From contig JXTB01000003.1 in assembly GCA_002914805.1 (NCBI GenBank), positions 399,168 through 463,167 of the forward strand: 64,000 nucleotides of DNA, in the 5' to 3' direction. Position numbers and translations under genes: made by a program. The notes under the pieces are model-generated. The model made no database searches and had not been told where the DNA came from. It saw only the letters and a list, made by a program, of their open reading frames with translations. The stretch comes from Parasponia andersonii (taxonomy: Eukaryota; Streptophyta; Magnoliopsida; Rosales; Cannabaceae). Positions within the stretch are counted from its first letter, which is position 1, and every line of letters starts with the position of its first letter. This document shows, in pieces, positions 10,675-23,484 of the stretch.

Positions 10675-13600
10675 ATTGGTATCAAGAGCAAAGGTTTTAG
10701 ATGATCTAGCATAACTTGTTCACGTTTATTCTCTTAAAGTTTGATGATCTATGATTTCCATAATGATCTCTTTGATTATGTTTGGTCTTGTTCATGTTTA
10801 TGAGTATGCTCTATTATGTATGATGATTGATTGATTTAATGAGTTTAAATGATAATCAATTAGATGTTACTATGAGATTATGATCATGTGATGTGTTTTT
10901 GATTATGATTCTAGTATGTTCTTGATTTTCTATATATTTATATTTTATATTCTTGATAAAACTGTACATAGAAAGTTGTTTGATATTTAATTGTAATGTT
11001 TTTGAGAAAAATTATTTTCAATTAAATTTTGGATTTTTCAAAAAAAAAGGGTGGGGCGGCTAGGGTATCTAATACTCTAGCCATATATATACATTGAATC
11101 TTGCCAACGCAAGGCCCATAAGACCACTATGCAAGACCATAATGGTCTTACGCATAGCCACTAGTGGTAGTGCACAAAAGTGCACTACCCAAGCACATTA
11201 GATGTGCTTTAGTTTTAAGCACATATTATGTGCTTTGGCCGCGTGGGTGGCACCCCGTGCGCTAGCCGCACGGGTGTCGGCCTGCTTCCGTGGCTGCGCG
11301 GGCTTTATCTTGATCCTGTGGTCACTTCGTCCCGTACCCGTAGCAATGCCAATGTCGTGTGTGATCCATTGGCGTACAGAATTAGTTCCATGTGTAACTA
11401 CGCGACATCCCTGAGGACCCGTTTTTTATGTCGTACGTGTGTATGACTACACGTCCGCATGCAACAGTGTCCTATCCCATAGCCGCACCACTTTGCCCCA
11501 CCTCCATAGTCGCATGCATGCCGTCTCGTACGCTTGTCGTCGAAATCTACGCGAACCCGTTGTCGCTCAGTACTTGTCCCGAGTGAGGCCGCGTAGCGTT
11601 ATGCGAGCCCGTCGGTGCTCGGGATTGTCCCGAGCATGGCCGTATGACATCTCGAGGATCGTCCTCGTTACGGTTTCGCGTTTAGACCTTTAGCTTGTTC
11701 TGACTATGTGGCGGCGTTCCGGTCGGCGTCCCAATGCCGTTGACGTTAGATTATCTATTTTAGATAATTTCCTATTTTAAATTTCCTTATTTGAATTTTG
11801 AATTAGAGATAATTTAGGAAATTTGAATTCGTTACCTTATCTAATTTTTGAAATTTAAATTTTGGTAACTAATCTGATAGGATAAGATTCTATTAGAAAA
11901 TCTTATTTTCTCTAATTTTGAAATTTAAATATTTGAATTTAAATTAAGGATGAGATCCTTAGTTTATGGAAGGATTTAAATTAAGGATAAAATCCTTAAT
12001 TTAAATAAATTCAAATAAGATCACTTGATTTAAGGAAATTTATAAATGACTATTTAAATATGGATAGGATTACATATTTAAATAGATTTGATTTCAAATT
12101 CAAATATGGATGAGATCCCACTATTTAAGGAAATCAATTTAAATAAATAGGGAATTAATTAACTACCAAAATTAAAATTTTAAATTAAATAGATATAGAT
12201 AAGATCTATATCTTAAACATATTTTAATTCGATTAAAATATAAAATTTCAAAATTAAGAGTTAATTCGAAATCAATTTAAAATTTTAATGAGATATAATT
12301 TTTAATTAATATTATGTGATAATTTTTAAAATTTCAAATTCAAAATAGTTGGTTAGATATTTACTAAACTATTTATGAGATAATTAGTTATTTGTTTGAA
12401 TTTGAATTTGATTTGAATTCAAATCTAGTGATATTCTAGGAGATTTAAATAGTTAAATATTTTATAATTTAAATTTGAAACTTATGAAGATTTCAAATTA
12501 AAATTGGAAAGAATATCTTATCTATCAAAATCTGTTTGATTTTGAATTTAAAGTTTGTAGTTAATTTTAATGAGATTAAAATAGATAATTAGAAATTATG
12601 AGATAATTTCAGATTTGGCAAGATTTTAAACTTTCTATTTATTTTAATGAGATTAAAATAAATGATTAGATATTATGAGATAAATCTAAATTTAAATTTA
12701 TGTGATTGGATAATATTACTATATTAATTATTTGATAATTAATTCATGATTTGAAATTCAAATGTTGAATTTAAATCAAGAGATAATCTAGAAGATTTAA
12801 TAAGATTAAATTTTCAAAAGATTATCTATATCAGTTATCTAATAATTAATTCAAAGATTTAAAATTCAAATGTTGAATTTAAATATGGAAATAATCTAAC
12901 AGATTAATGTGATTAAATCTTTTAGATAATCAATATTAATTATGTGATAATTAATTTCAGATTTGAAATTTAAAAGTTAAATTCAAATTAATAGATATTT
13001 GTAAAGATTTAATTTGATTAAATCATCTACTTATCTAATTTAAATCTTGTGAAGATTGTAATTAGTGAATATCTACATTATCCAATTTAAATTTAAATAG
13101 AAAATTTAAATTTTATTTTAATGAGATTTTGAAAATTATGAGATAATTTCATATTTGAAAATCCAATAAGTGGGAGATATTTTAATTATGAGATAATTAA
13201 ATTTGTAATTCAAAATTTAAATTCAAAAGTTGAATTTGAATTTCGAAATATTGAAGGAGATTTAATTTGGATTAAATATTTTAATTAAATAAATTAGATT
13301 TTGTGAAAATCTTAATTATTTAAACTTGAATATTATCTCTCACAGTTATTATTTAATATTATCTTTTGAGAAAAGATTATTCAATTATTAAATAATAATA
13401 AATGCTAGAATGATTGATAATCATTAACTTTTCTATTTTATTAAATTCTGTCAATACTTGATTATTATATGAATAATATTGCATGCATATTCTATATAGA
13501 GTATTTAATTACATGATCTTAGTAACATGTCATATGGGATAGTAGAGCTACTCACATGCAAAATATGAACATGCTTACATAACTGATTTTAGGTTACTAA

Positions 13601-14150
13601 GTAAGTTAGATAACTGAGTAAAATCATTAAATCCCTAATTATAAAATATTGAGTGGGAGAAGGTATGAGATACCTACAATCTCTATTGTTGGTTCATTAT
13701 GTACTAAGACGAGCCTCGCCTCAGAATCTTGCTAAGCTCCCGTCGGAGGGTTTTCGTCTGAGTAATACTGGAAATGGATTTCTTAGGATAAGGTATTAGG
13801 TAGACTATATGAGGCCGATCACCCGTAGGAGATGGTCTTATATAGAAAGCTTAATTACTGAAACAATGGTTACACACTCAACTCGATATCCTCCCATATG
13901 AGTTCTTGTTAGTAGAGTAGAGGACTAAATTAAATGGTAGTTAGAAATATGGGATATGAGATATTTGTCTTATTTTCTAAATGAAATTGTTTCAGTTTGA
14001 CTTGTTAATATAATGACTTCCCGTAGGAGGCTTGTAATTAATGGAAAATTAAATTACCATGAATATTAGTGATAGTCCTAGAAATACTTTACTTGCATAT
14101 TGTAGATTTTATTTTAGATTATGTTAATTATTCAAAATATTTGTTGCATG
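10675..14150 (+). other. Long non-coding leader of Copia B
   Basis: Spans primer-binding site to gag. It has three zones. 10675-11040 is ordinary AT-rich DNA. 11040-11760 is an unusual GC-rich block containing several short overlapping open frames with no recognisable domain. 11760-13450 is extremely AT-rich DNA built of imperfect units of about 106 bp, clearest at 12730-13040 around GATAATTAATT. The last part (about 13650-14150) resembles the leader of element A (17100-17690) in arrangement. Confidence 0.55.
12730..13040. repeat. Imperfect ~106-bp tandem repeat in the Copia B leader
   Basis: GATAATTAATT-like starts recur near 12734, 12840 and 12946, each followed by GATTTGAAATTCAAATGTTG-like sequence and a TAATCTA block. 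Earlier, more diverged units extend back to about 11760. Confidence 0.6.
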
Positions 14151-16445
14151 ATGTTTGCTATTATATGGATTAATTTATTTTCATTCAAATAGATATGTCC
14201 TTAATTCCTTTACCCGCTGTACTCACACTCATATAATTTATATGGTTAGACTATGTTGTAGTATTTATGGCTGATAAGTTATTAAGTATTTACTCTTATA
14301 TGTTCGTCCACATTCACTGATAAGACTAGTGAAGAAAAATAAAGCATATATGTGGTGGGAGAATTCCTAGAAAATTCATTGATATATGTTGACATATGAT
14401 GTCCAATATGTTACTACATGAAATTCAAGGAATTCAAACCACTACAATATTATGCTAAATCTCAATGAGATACCTAATGAATATCTTCACCAAGCTAAAG
14501 TAACTAAAGGTGAATTTTCTAATCCCTAGCTAAAAGGAAAATATTTCTTATATAGCATTAAAGAATATTGAAAGAAAATTGTTAGAGATTCTATACAATA
14601 CTTGATTGGAAGGTAATAATAATTTATTGTTCATTACCTTATTTTAGTGGCTGACTTAATGAATTTTGGATAGGATTTAAGAATCATTAACCATGTTTGC
14701 AAGTCTGTTGCAAAGGGTTCTATAGAAACTAAAGGGTTTAATGAAGGCAAGTTTACTAAGAGTAAGAACTTCAATAGCTATAGTGTCTGTACATAAAATA
14801 AGAAATATTTAAATTCATATTTGATGAATTTATGAATTAGGACATTAAAAATTGTCAAGCATTTAAGAAAAANGAATCTTATCTGGAAGGTAAAATGACT
14901 AAATGGTCCTTTGTTAGAAAAGACCTAAGAGTACAAGAATGTTTAAAAATAGTACATATTGTTGTCTGTGGGACCTTGAGCAATTAAGCCCAATCAGGTT
15001 TTGAATATATCATTATGGACGATTATTCAAAAGTTTTGTTATGTTTACCTAATGTGACTGCTAATTGAATTTGTTCGAAAAGTTTAAAGAATTAAAAGCA
15101 GAAACCAAAAGGTAATTAAAAAAAGCATAAAGACTCATCGATTAGATCGAAGTATTGAATACCTCTATAGAGAATTTTTAGGAATATCTCACAGACAATA
15201 AAAACTTTTAGCTATGATTAAGTTGTTGTTCAATTATTTATTATTATGACCCCAAAGTAAGTTATGTCTTGAAGAGCTAACTGATATTGTAATTAGCCTA
15301 TCTATGAAAGATAGATTAGAGTAAGCACTTAGGAAGGATATACTTAGGAAGGATATATCTCTAGAAGATCAATATATATTGGACCCTCATTGTAGTGGGA
15401 GGATTGTGAGACAATCTGGTAGATATTTGGAAATAGGAGAGTCCTATAATCTAGAATTTGATTACTTTATCTACTAAGAGGAAATAGATGATGTTAATAT
15501 AGATCTTTGGCAAAAGGAAATAGAATCCATATTAGGGTCTATGTACTCTAATAGAATCTGAGATCTTATAGATCCACCTGGAGGGGTAAAATCTTTTAGG
15601 TGTAAATTAGTCTAAAAGAGAAAAAGAGGAATAGATAGGAAAGTAAAGACTTTTAAGGCAAGTTAGTTGCAAAAGGATTATATACAAAAAAAATGTCTAT
15701 TCTGTTGTTATGGTCAAGTCTATTCATATATTCTTTTCAATAGTCGTATCTCTTGATTATGAGATATAGTAAATGGATGTCAAGATAGCTTTCTTGAATA
15801 GCAATCTTGACGAATGTATCTAAAAGATACAGCCAAAAGGATTCATTGAAAAAGGCCAAGAAAATAAAGCTTGTGAAACTTTAGAGGTCTAATTTATAGA
15901 CTTAAGCATTTGTCTAGAATTTATCGATTTGATCAATACATAGACAAATCTTGTATCTATAAAAGATTCAGGGCAGCAAAGTGATTTCTCTTATTTATAT
16001 ATATTATTGATATACTAATCATTGGGAATGATATAGGATGACAATCATCAATAAGAATTTAGTTAGTACAATAACATGATATTTATTATACTGTTGGAAT
16101 AGTAAGTTGTTACTAATCCAATCTAGAACCTGAACATATAGTTATAGTCAAGTGTATCCTTAAGTATCTTCAGAGAAATTGGAACTATATGCTTGTCTAT
16201 TCTGGAAAAAGATCTAACTTATGTAAGATATATTAATTCAGATAGTCGATATGAAAATATACTCTAGAGGATCAACCTTTTGTTATGTGTTAACCTTAAT
16301 AGGGAGACGTTATAGTGAGTAAGATAGCCTTAGTAGAAGAACCTTGTTGGTCTGTTTACCAAATCTTTAGCAATCAAAGTATTTGAGGATCACTTAGAAA
16401 GAATGAGACTACGTTATATATCACATCTACTTTAAAGGGCAAGTG
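14151..16445 (+). pseudogene. Copia B polyprotein remnant
   Basis: Fragments of a Copia polyprotein survive in broken frames. The RT N-terminus is near 15490-15640 (LWQKEIESILGSMYSNRI, DPPGGVKSFRCKLV, KRKRGIDRKVKTFKA), and the RNase H-proximal block WTAVKCILKYLRRTRDYMLVYSG-like is near 16110-16210. The region is about 2.3 kb, roughly half the length of a complete Copia polyprotein, so it has internal deletions as well as many stops. One undetermined base lies at 14873. Confidence 0.65.
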
Positions 16446-16475
16446 AGAGATTGTTGGGAATATGCCCTAGAAAGT

Positions 16476-17690
16476 AATTTCTAGCTCAAATGATTATTTA
16501 GATAATTATATATGCTAGGTTAATTTTATAAAATATTTATAGAAATATCACCTTTTACAAATTTGATTTGTTATAATATCAGAAGAGAAGAAAGGAGGCC
16601 GAAGAAGACCAACGGATAGCTTTCAGGTTTGCGTGTCTTTGACGCTTTGTAATTTTATTATTTTATTGGGTTGTAATTTCCTAAGGGACCCAACCAAATA
16701 TTATTATTATTTTATTTTATTATTATATTATATGTGATATGTATAATATGACCATACATTATAAAATGTCATTTACTATGCCCACTCTTAGTCATTTATG
16801 AATGTCATGCATATATGATATATGCATGCTAGAATAGCTTAGTTAGAATATGATGAATTTAATTAGATTAAATAATTAAATAGGAATAAAAAAATTGAAT
16901 AATGTAATTTAAGTTTGATAGTTTAATTTTGGTAATATCACACATATTTAATTTAGGCTATTCTTATTAATTGGATTAATTAGATTAGCCAAATTATTCC
17001 TATAATAATAAATTTAGATTTTTAGAAAATCTAGTTATTTATTTAGGACCAATAAAATTAGATTAATTGTTTAACTTAGAAAATTATATTAGATATAACA
17101 ACTAGGTTAAATAAAACATTAGATGTTTGTTAGTAAAAACATATAACATTTTCAAATAATGATTGGGAGAGTGGTATATGACAATATATCCCACAGTCTT
17201 CATTATTAATTAAACATTGTGAGATTTAATTGGCACCTAGAGATACTTAGATTTCATCTTCTCTATAGAGGGTGTCCATTTAAATTAATAGTAATACTTA
17301 ATTTTTAAGAGATAGGATTTTAGAATGTATTTCAAAATTGACCTACCCTACGGCGGCAATTTTGAGTTAAGTTGCTAAAATCTGAAATAATGGGTCACAC
17401 TCATGAGGATACAATTAAACTATTTATAGTATCTTGACCATAAAACGGTAGTTAATAATAATAAAAAAAAGAGATATTTTGATTTTTTATTTATTAATTG
17501 AGAATGTCTCAATTCAATTAAAAATTATGTGACCTATCTTACAACGATGCCTAATTAAAAAAAATTGAATTATCGTAAAATTAGTAATTAAGTTTATGTG
17601 TTTATATACTTACATCATGCATCATGTTTACTATTCCGAATTCTTTATGCTATTTATTTTCAAATGAATGTTATTTCATTTAATTTCAAC
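16476..17690 (+). other. Leader of Copia A (5' LTR remainder lost)
   Basis: AT-rich, no coding frame. The block with GGGAGAGTGGTATATGACAA (about 17164) and CCTACGGCGGCAATTTTGAG (about 17345) parallels a GGGAGAAGGTATGAGATACC block in element B near 13655, placing it between primer-binding site and gag. The expected remainder of the 5' LTR of A and its primer-binding site are missing. Confidence 0.5.
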
Positions 17691-18623
17691 AAAACATTTT
17701 AACCTCGAATCCTATTACCATTTTACTCGCAAACGAAAAATTAACTGGAGATAATTTTATTAAGTGGAAAATAATATGAACATCATGCTTGTTAGTGAAG
17801 ACTACAAATTTGTGTTTAAAGAGGAATGTCCTCTACAACTCGCCGCTAATGCTACTCGTGTTGCACGAGAAAATTATGATAGACTCATGCTAATAATAAA
17901 GCTCACTGCTATATATGTTAGCAAACATGACAGACGTACTTAGAGCTAAGCACGAAAGGATAGAGACTATTTATGAGATAAATGAGTCTCTCCAGGCCAT
18001 GTTTGGGTAACAATTTTGTCAATCTCATCATAACGCCATTAAAAAGTCTATAAATGCGAAGATGAAAAGAGGAACTCCAATGAAAGTTCATGTTTTGAAC
18101 ATGATTAATTACTTTGGAGAGGCTGAAGTACTCGGGGCTATGATTGATGACCACACACAAGTGAGTATGATTTTTAGAATTACTCTTACCTGATTTTTTT
18201 TAGTTCAAGAGTAACTATGTTATGAACAAGTTGAATTATATAATGACTCAACTACTCAATGAACTGCAAACCTTCGAATTGATATCAAAAGATAAAGGTA
18301 AAGATGGTTTAGCAACTGTTGCTGAAGCAAATATTGCAGAAGAAAATTCCTCTACCTCTAACAAAAATAAAAAGAGGAAGAATAAGAGTGCCTTTGGATC
18401 TAAGCCTAAAAAGAGTAAGAAGGGCAATACAAGCATCAAGAATAACAACTCTAAGGATAAAAAGCTTAAGGGAAAATATTTTCAGTGTGGAGTTGGTGGG
18501 CATTGGAAGAGAAACTGTAACAAGTATTTCTCCGAATTAAAAGGGAATAAGAAAGGTAAATATGATTTACTTGTTTTAAAAACTTGTTTAGTGGAAAAAG
18601 ATTTATTTGATATATCTCCCTAG
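17690..18623 (+). pseudogene. Copia A gag pseudogene
   Basis: Gag similarity starts near 17720 (LANEKLTGDNFIKWKINMNI), the usual opening of Copia gag. It passes through VHVLNMINYFGEAEVLGAMI (about 18089-18150) in another frame. From 18222 to 18623 it runs as an open 133-residue piece with a Lys/Ser/Asn-rich basic stretch and a nucleocapsid zinc knuckle, YFQCGVGGHWKRNC. The first Cys of the CX2CX4HX4C knuckle is replaced by Tyr, so zinc binding should be lost. Stops and frameshifts separate the pieces. Confidence 0.75.
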
Positions 18624-20010
18624 ATAGTTGATTCAGGAGTCACTAATCAAGTTTGTTCTTCTTTTCAAATGCTTCGTTCTTCAAAGGAGCTTGCCGATGG
18701 GGAATTCACGATGAGAGTAGGCAGTGGAGCCAAATATCGACAAAAGCAGTGGGAGTTATCCGTCTTCATTTTAGAAATAAATATTTGTTATTGAACAATG
18801 TTTACTTTATTCGTGGTTTTCGTAGGAATTTGATTTCTATTTCAAGACTATTTGAACAAATGTTTGGTGTTTCTTTTCTTAATAATGAGATTATTATTTA
18901 TAGAAATAGTTTAAATATTTTAACTGCAAAAATGGAGAATAGACTTTACATATTAAGGCCGAATGAACATTCATTGCTTAATACTGAAATGTTTAAAGTA
19001 GAACATCCCAAACCTAAAAAACAAAAAGTTTCTCATGACGATAATACATATCTTTGGCACCTTAGATTAGGGAATATCGATCTAAATAGGATAAACAGAC
19101 TTATAAAGGATGGTCCTTTAAGAGAGCTAAAAGTTAGCACTTTACCAGTTAGTGAATCTTGTCTAGAAGGAAAAATGACTAAGAGACCTTTCTCAGCATA
19201 AGGCAAAAGGGTCAAAGAACCACTTGAGTTTGTGCATAGCGATGTATGTAGTCCATTGAATGTACAAGCAAGAAGTGATTACAAATACTTTGTCACATTT
19301 ATTGACGATTAGTCATAATATGGATACGTGTACCTAATGTAAAGAAAATCTGAAATCTTTGAAAAGTTCAAAGAATTCACAACAGAAGCTGAAAAACAAT
19401 TAAGTAAGTCATTAAAAACTCTTTGATCAGATCAAGGAGGTGAATACCTTGATAATGAATACAAGGATCACTTGCTGGAGAATGGCATCCTATCCTAACT
19501 CACAGTACCTGGAACACCACAATAGAATGGTGTTGTAGAAAGGAGAAACTAAACATTGCTTGATATGGTTAGATTAATGATGTGCTACTCTTCCCTACTA
19601 CTCTCATTCTGGGGTTATGCATTACAAACTACTGTTGACATTTTGAATGTAGTACCTTCTAAGTCTATCCAAAAGACACCTTTAGAGTAGTGGAATGAGC
19701 GCAAACTTAGTTTACGTCATATTCGCATATGGGAGTATCCAGCATATGTCCTGAATGGAAAGACTGAGAAGCTAAAACTACGTACAGAGGTTTGTTTATT
19801 TGTAAGATATTGAAAAGGTACAAGAGGAGATTTGTTTTATAGTTTTCAAGAGAAAAAACGCATGTATATCAAAAAAATGCCACTTTTCTTGAAAATAACT
19901 ATATGACAGATTTCAAATCTCGAAGTAAAGTTATTCTAGAGGAATTACTTTCTGATCAGATCAGACCATAACTAATAATAGTTGTTGAACGACAAAATTA
20001 TTAGACTACT
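18624..20010 (+). pseudogene. Copia A protease-integrase pseudogene
   Basis: The protease active site is seen as IVDSGVTNQVCSS directly after the stop at 18621-18623. The GAG-pre-integrase zone is near 19050 (YLWHLRLGNIDLNRINRL). The integrase core carries HSDVCSPLN (about 19230), SDQGGEY (about 19430) and GVVERRN (about 19530), corresponding to the D-D-E catalytic positions. At least seven in-frame stops interrupt the domain, for example after the RPFSA residues at 19199. Confidence 0.8.
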
Positions 20011-20028
20011 ATTCTAGATCAGAATACC

Positions 20029-23000
20029 TTGGCAACTCGACGTAGTGGGAGGGTTATACCTGCTCACTATAGGGAAGTTGGAGAAGTATACGTTGCTGCT
20101 TCTGATAGTAACCAAGATGACCCATTGACATACAAGCATGCAATGGAAAATTCTGATAAGAAAAAGTGGCAAGAGGCTATGAATCAAGAAATGGAATCTA
20201 TGTATTCTAATTCTATCTGGGAACTTGTAGATCCACCTGAAGATGTCAGGCCCATTAGATGTAAATGGATCTATAAAAGAAAAAGAGGTGTAGATAGAAA
20301 AATTGAAACCTTTAAGGCTAGGTTAGTGGCAAAGAATTATACCCAAAAAGAGGGAGTTGATTATGAAAAGACTTTCTCGCCAATAGCCATGTTTAAATCC
20401 ATACGTATCACCTCATCCATTGCCACATATTTAGACTATGAAATATGGAATATGGATGTCAAAACAGCCTTTTTGAATGGCTATCTTGAAGAAAGCATCT
20501 ATATGGTGCAACTAGAAGGTTTTGTAGCTAAAAGCCAAGAATAGAAAGTCTGTAAGCTACTTAGGTCCATTTATGGACTTAAGCAAGCTTCAAGATCATG
20601 GGATCTAAGATTTGATGAGACAATTAAATTTCATAGTTTCGATCAAAATGTTGATGAACCTTGTGTATACAAGTACATCAAACACAATAAAGTGGTCTTC
20701 CTAGTTCTTTATGTAGATGATATTTTGCTCATTAGGAATGATATTATCTAATGTTAAGAAGTGGCTAACCAAACAATTCCAAATGAAAGATTTGGGAGAA
20801 GCAAGTTCAAGTTATGTTCTTGGGATCTAGATTATTCGAGATCATAAGGATAGACTTTTGGTACTATCTCAAGTATTTTATATTGATAAGGTACTCATTC
20901 ATTTTTCGATACAGAACTCCAAGAAAGGACAGTTACCTTTTCGACATGGAGTTATTCTTTCCAAAGAGCAATGTCCCAAGACACCTTAAGAGGAAGAGGA
21001 TATGAGATGGATTTCTTATGCATCTGCAGTTGGTAGCCTTATGTACGCCATGTTGTGTACTAGGCCTGACATATGCTATGCATGTTGGGATTTTTGCCAT
21101 AAAAAGCAGATTTCCAATTTTACCCTTTTGAGTATAAACAACTATCTCTTATATGAAATTATGATATTTACTAGATTAAACTATCTTAGTTGAATAGTTT
21201 ATTCATCTAAAAAAGATTCTATGACTTTATATATGTATAAAAAAACAAACATGATTAAGTGTTAATTATGGGGAGACTTGTTTCTTTATCTAAGTATAAA
21301 TGAAGTTGTTTACAATCTGTAATTAAAGATGAAATACTTTATTTATAGGTTATAGTGTTTGTCTATCTCAACGAGAATAATGTGTCTCAAATCATTTAAG
21401 TATCTGACTTCTGATAAAAACACTAATACAACATAAGCAAGTTATGTGTATTAAACTAGACTAGGTAATATAAAGAATTAGAGTGCCGTAACTCAATTCT
21501 TATATTATTACAAATTAGCTCTTAGCATATAAATCTTAATCCTTGATGTTTGACTGGATTTGCTTTCATGGGTTATAGCCTTTTGATTGTTAAAAGACTA
21601 ACCTCTATGATGCAAAGGTGAACTCTGGCATATTGGAGGTTATGACTTATGAATTGATGAGAACACCAAATAGTTAAGGATACTATACATTAATACCACT
21701 TTAGATTCTTTCAAGATTCATGGAATAATTAAATCTAAGATCTTAGTTTTCACCTTATGAATTGGTTGATAATTTTGTCTAAATGGCCATTGAGAACAAA
21801 ATTATCGACAATATTATTCCTTGATAGAAAAATGGTAACTTAAAGGTAAATAGGTGTTGGAGAGGTATTACGGTAATTTCACCTATCCAACTATGGCATT
21901 GTATAGGGATTATATATGTGGTATAGAATATGCTAGATGGATCGGTTAATCAAGGTTAGTTGATTAAATCTCTATAAAAGGCATGACATTTAATCTAAGA
22001 GTGCAACATTAGGCCTTTAGTGGAGTGTCCCCTTTACTAATAATATTTATATAAATACCATAATAAGAGTTATTATATATTTATTATATTATTGGAGCTT
22101 AGATTATTTGGATCCATTAGGTCCCTTGTCTAGCTCAATTAAGGTCATTAATTGGTTGGTGGTATTTGTGAAATAAGTTTCATGAAATTGTGTAAAATAA
22201 TGATTCTACACAGAAGTTGGTATTTTTATAAATAAGTTTTATGAGTTGGACATATTTATAAAAATACACCCAAAGCCCAAATTGGAGAACAAGCCCAATC
22301 CTAATTGGACTAGGGTCAGTAGTTTTTGGTCTCATACATATAAGATATATGAAAGGAAAAACTACATAGTAACTCATATAGAGTCACACGCATAAGGCAT
22401 AGGGAGAGAGAAAGATTTCGGCCAACCTAGACTAAGGGAGAGAAAAAAATGTTTCCTACAATCTCATAATCTCATCTCACATCCCGCTGTTCCATAGGAT
22501 CAAGAAGACGTTCTTGATCGTTCTCCAACGAAGGTTTTGACTTGGAACCCACTCGCTTCGTCAACCAAGAGCAAGAGCATAGACAAGAAGATCTAGGGTT
22601 AGAGGTTTGATCATCATTAAGAAGGAGATCAAGGAGGAATACGCTACAAGAGGTAAACCCTAATCTCATCTCTAGGGTTTTGTATTTAGATTTGATTTAT
22701 GTTGTACATGATCCTGTATATGATGCATGTGTATTATATGGTTATGAAAACTGTTTTCATGTAAAAATTTTAAAACCTAAATCCGCTAATTTTTCCGCTG
22801 CATTCATTATATGATCATGTATTTTTCCATATCTATATGCATGCATGATTTTCCTAAGTGTTAGGTCAATTTACCAACAATGCAGTAGGGATAGTCAATC
22901 ATTTTTAATCAAGTCTAGGATTAGATCACTGGATAGCGGTAAAACATATTCTTAACTATCTTAGGAAAACGAGAAATTATATGCTAGTTTATTCAAGTCA

Positions 23001-23230
23001 GGACTTGATTCGTACTGGTTACACTGATTCTAATTTTCAATCAGACAAAGATACTCCAAAGTCGATGTCTGGGTCAGTGTTCACTCTTGGTAGTGGAGTC
23101 ATTGTCTGGAGAAGTATTAAACAATCCAGGACTGCAAATTCTACTATGGAAGAAAAATACATAGCAGCTTGTGAAGCAGCTAAAGATGCAGTTTAGCTTA
23201 GAAAGTTCATTTGGAATTTGTTCTAAATAT
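20029..23230 (+). pseudogene. Copia A RT/RNase H pseudogene, split by a solo LTR
   Basis: The longest open piece is 20029-20544 (171 residues), with WQEAMNQEMESMYSN, IRCKWIYKRKRGVD and NMDVKTAFLNGYLEE, the standard Copia reverse transcriptase opening. The YVDD catalytic box survives at about 20710-20725 (VLYVDDILL). The frame reaches TRPDICYA at 21082, is interrupted by the solo LTR, and resumes at 22880 with VGIVN-like sequence. RNase H then reads GYTDSNFQSDKDTPKS and MEEKYIAACEAAKDAV. Stops and frameshifts make it inactive. Confidence 0.85.
21083..22879 (+). mobile_element. Solo LTR (1797 bp) nested in Copia A
   Basis: Begins TGTTGGGA and ends ACCAACA, giving the terminal inverted TGTTGG/CCAACA of Copia LTRs. 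It is flanked by the 5-bp target duplication ATGCA (21078-21082 and 22880-22884). Removing it restores the RT/RNase H reading of the host element. No internal coding region is present, so this is a solo LTR left by LTR-LTR recombination. It shares several blocks with the LTR of element B. Confidence 0.9.
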
Positions 23231-23484
23231 GGATAAGCCATTGACTTTATACCGCGACAACAGTAGAGCGGTGACGAATTCAAAAGAACTAACAATTTAT
23301 GAGAGAGGAAAGCATATAGAAAATATCATCTGATTAAAGGAAACGTGATCGTTATGAAGATAATATTCGAAAACAACATTGCTGATCTTTTTACAAAAAC
23401 ACTTCAAATGAAGACTTTTGAGAGTCACTTAGAGAGTCTAGGATTGAGAGACATGTCTCGCCTACTTTAGGGCAAGTGAAAGAT

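Larger units (their letters stand above)
9010..16475 (+). mobile_element. Copia LTR retrotransposon B, nested in the 5' LTR of A
   Basis: The 5' LTR runs from TGTTGGGA (9010) to about 10674. A primer-binding site like that for initiator tRNA-Met (TGGTATCAAGAGC, 10677-10689, one extra A) follows. Next come an exceptionally long leader, a decayed polyprotein and a polypurine tract (GGGCAAGTGAGAGA, to about 16450). The 3' LTR starts at 16452 with the same first 24 bases as the 5' LTR and then diverges, so only a stub remains. The other copy of the target duplication is absent, implying a later deletion that also removed most of the 5' LTR of A. Confidence 0.7.

Noticed and set aside
11202..11693. 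Three overlapping open frames in the GC-rich island
   Set aside because: No recognisable domain and they lie within a retrotransposon leader; reported as a compositional anomaly, not as genes.
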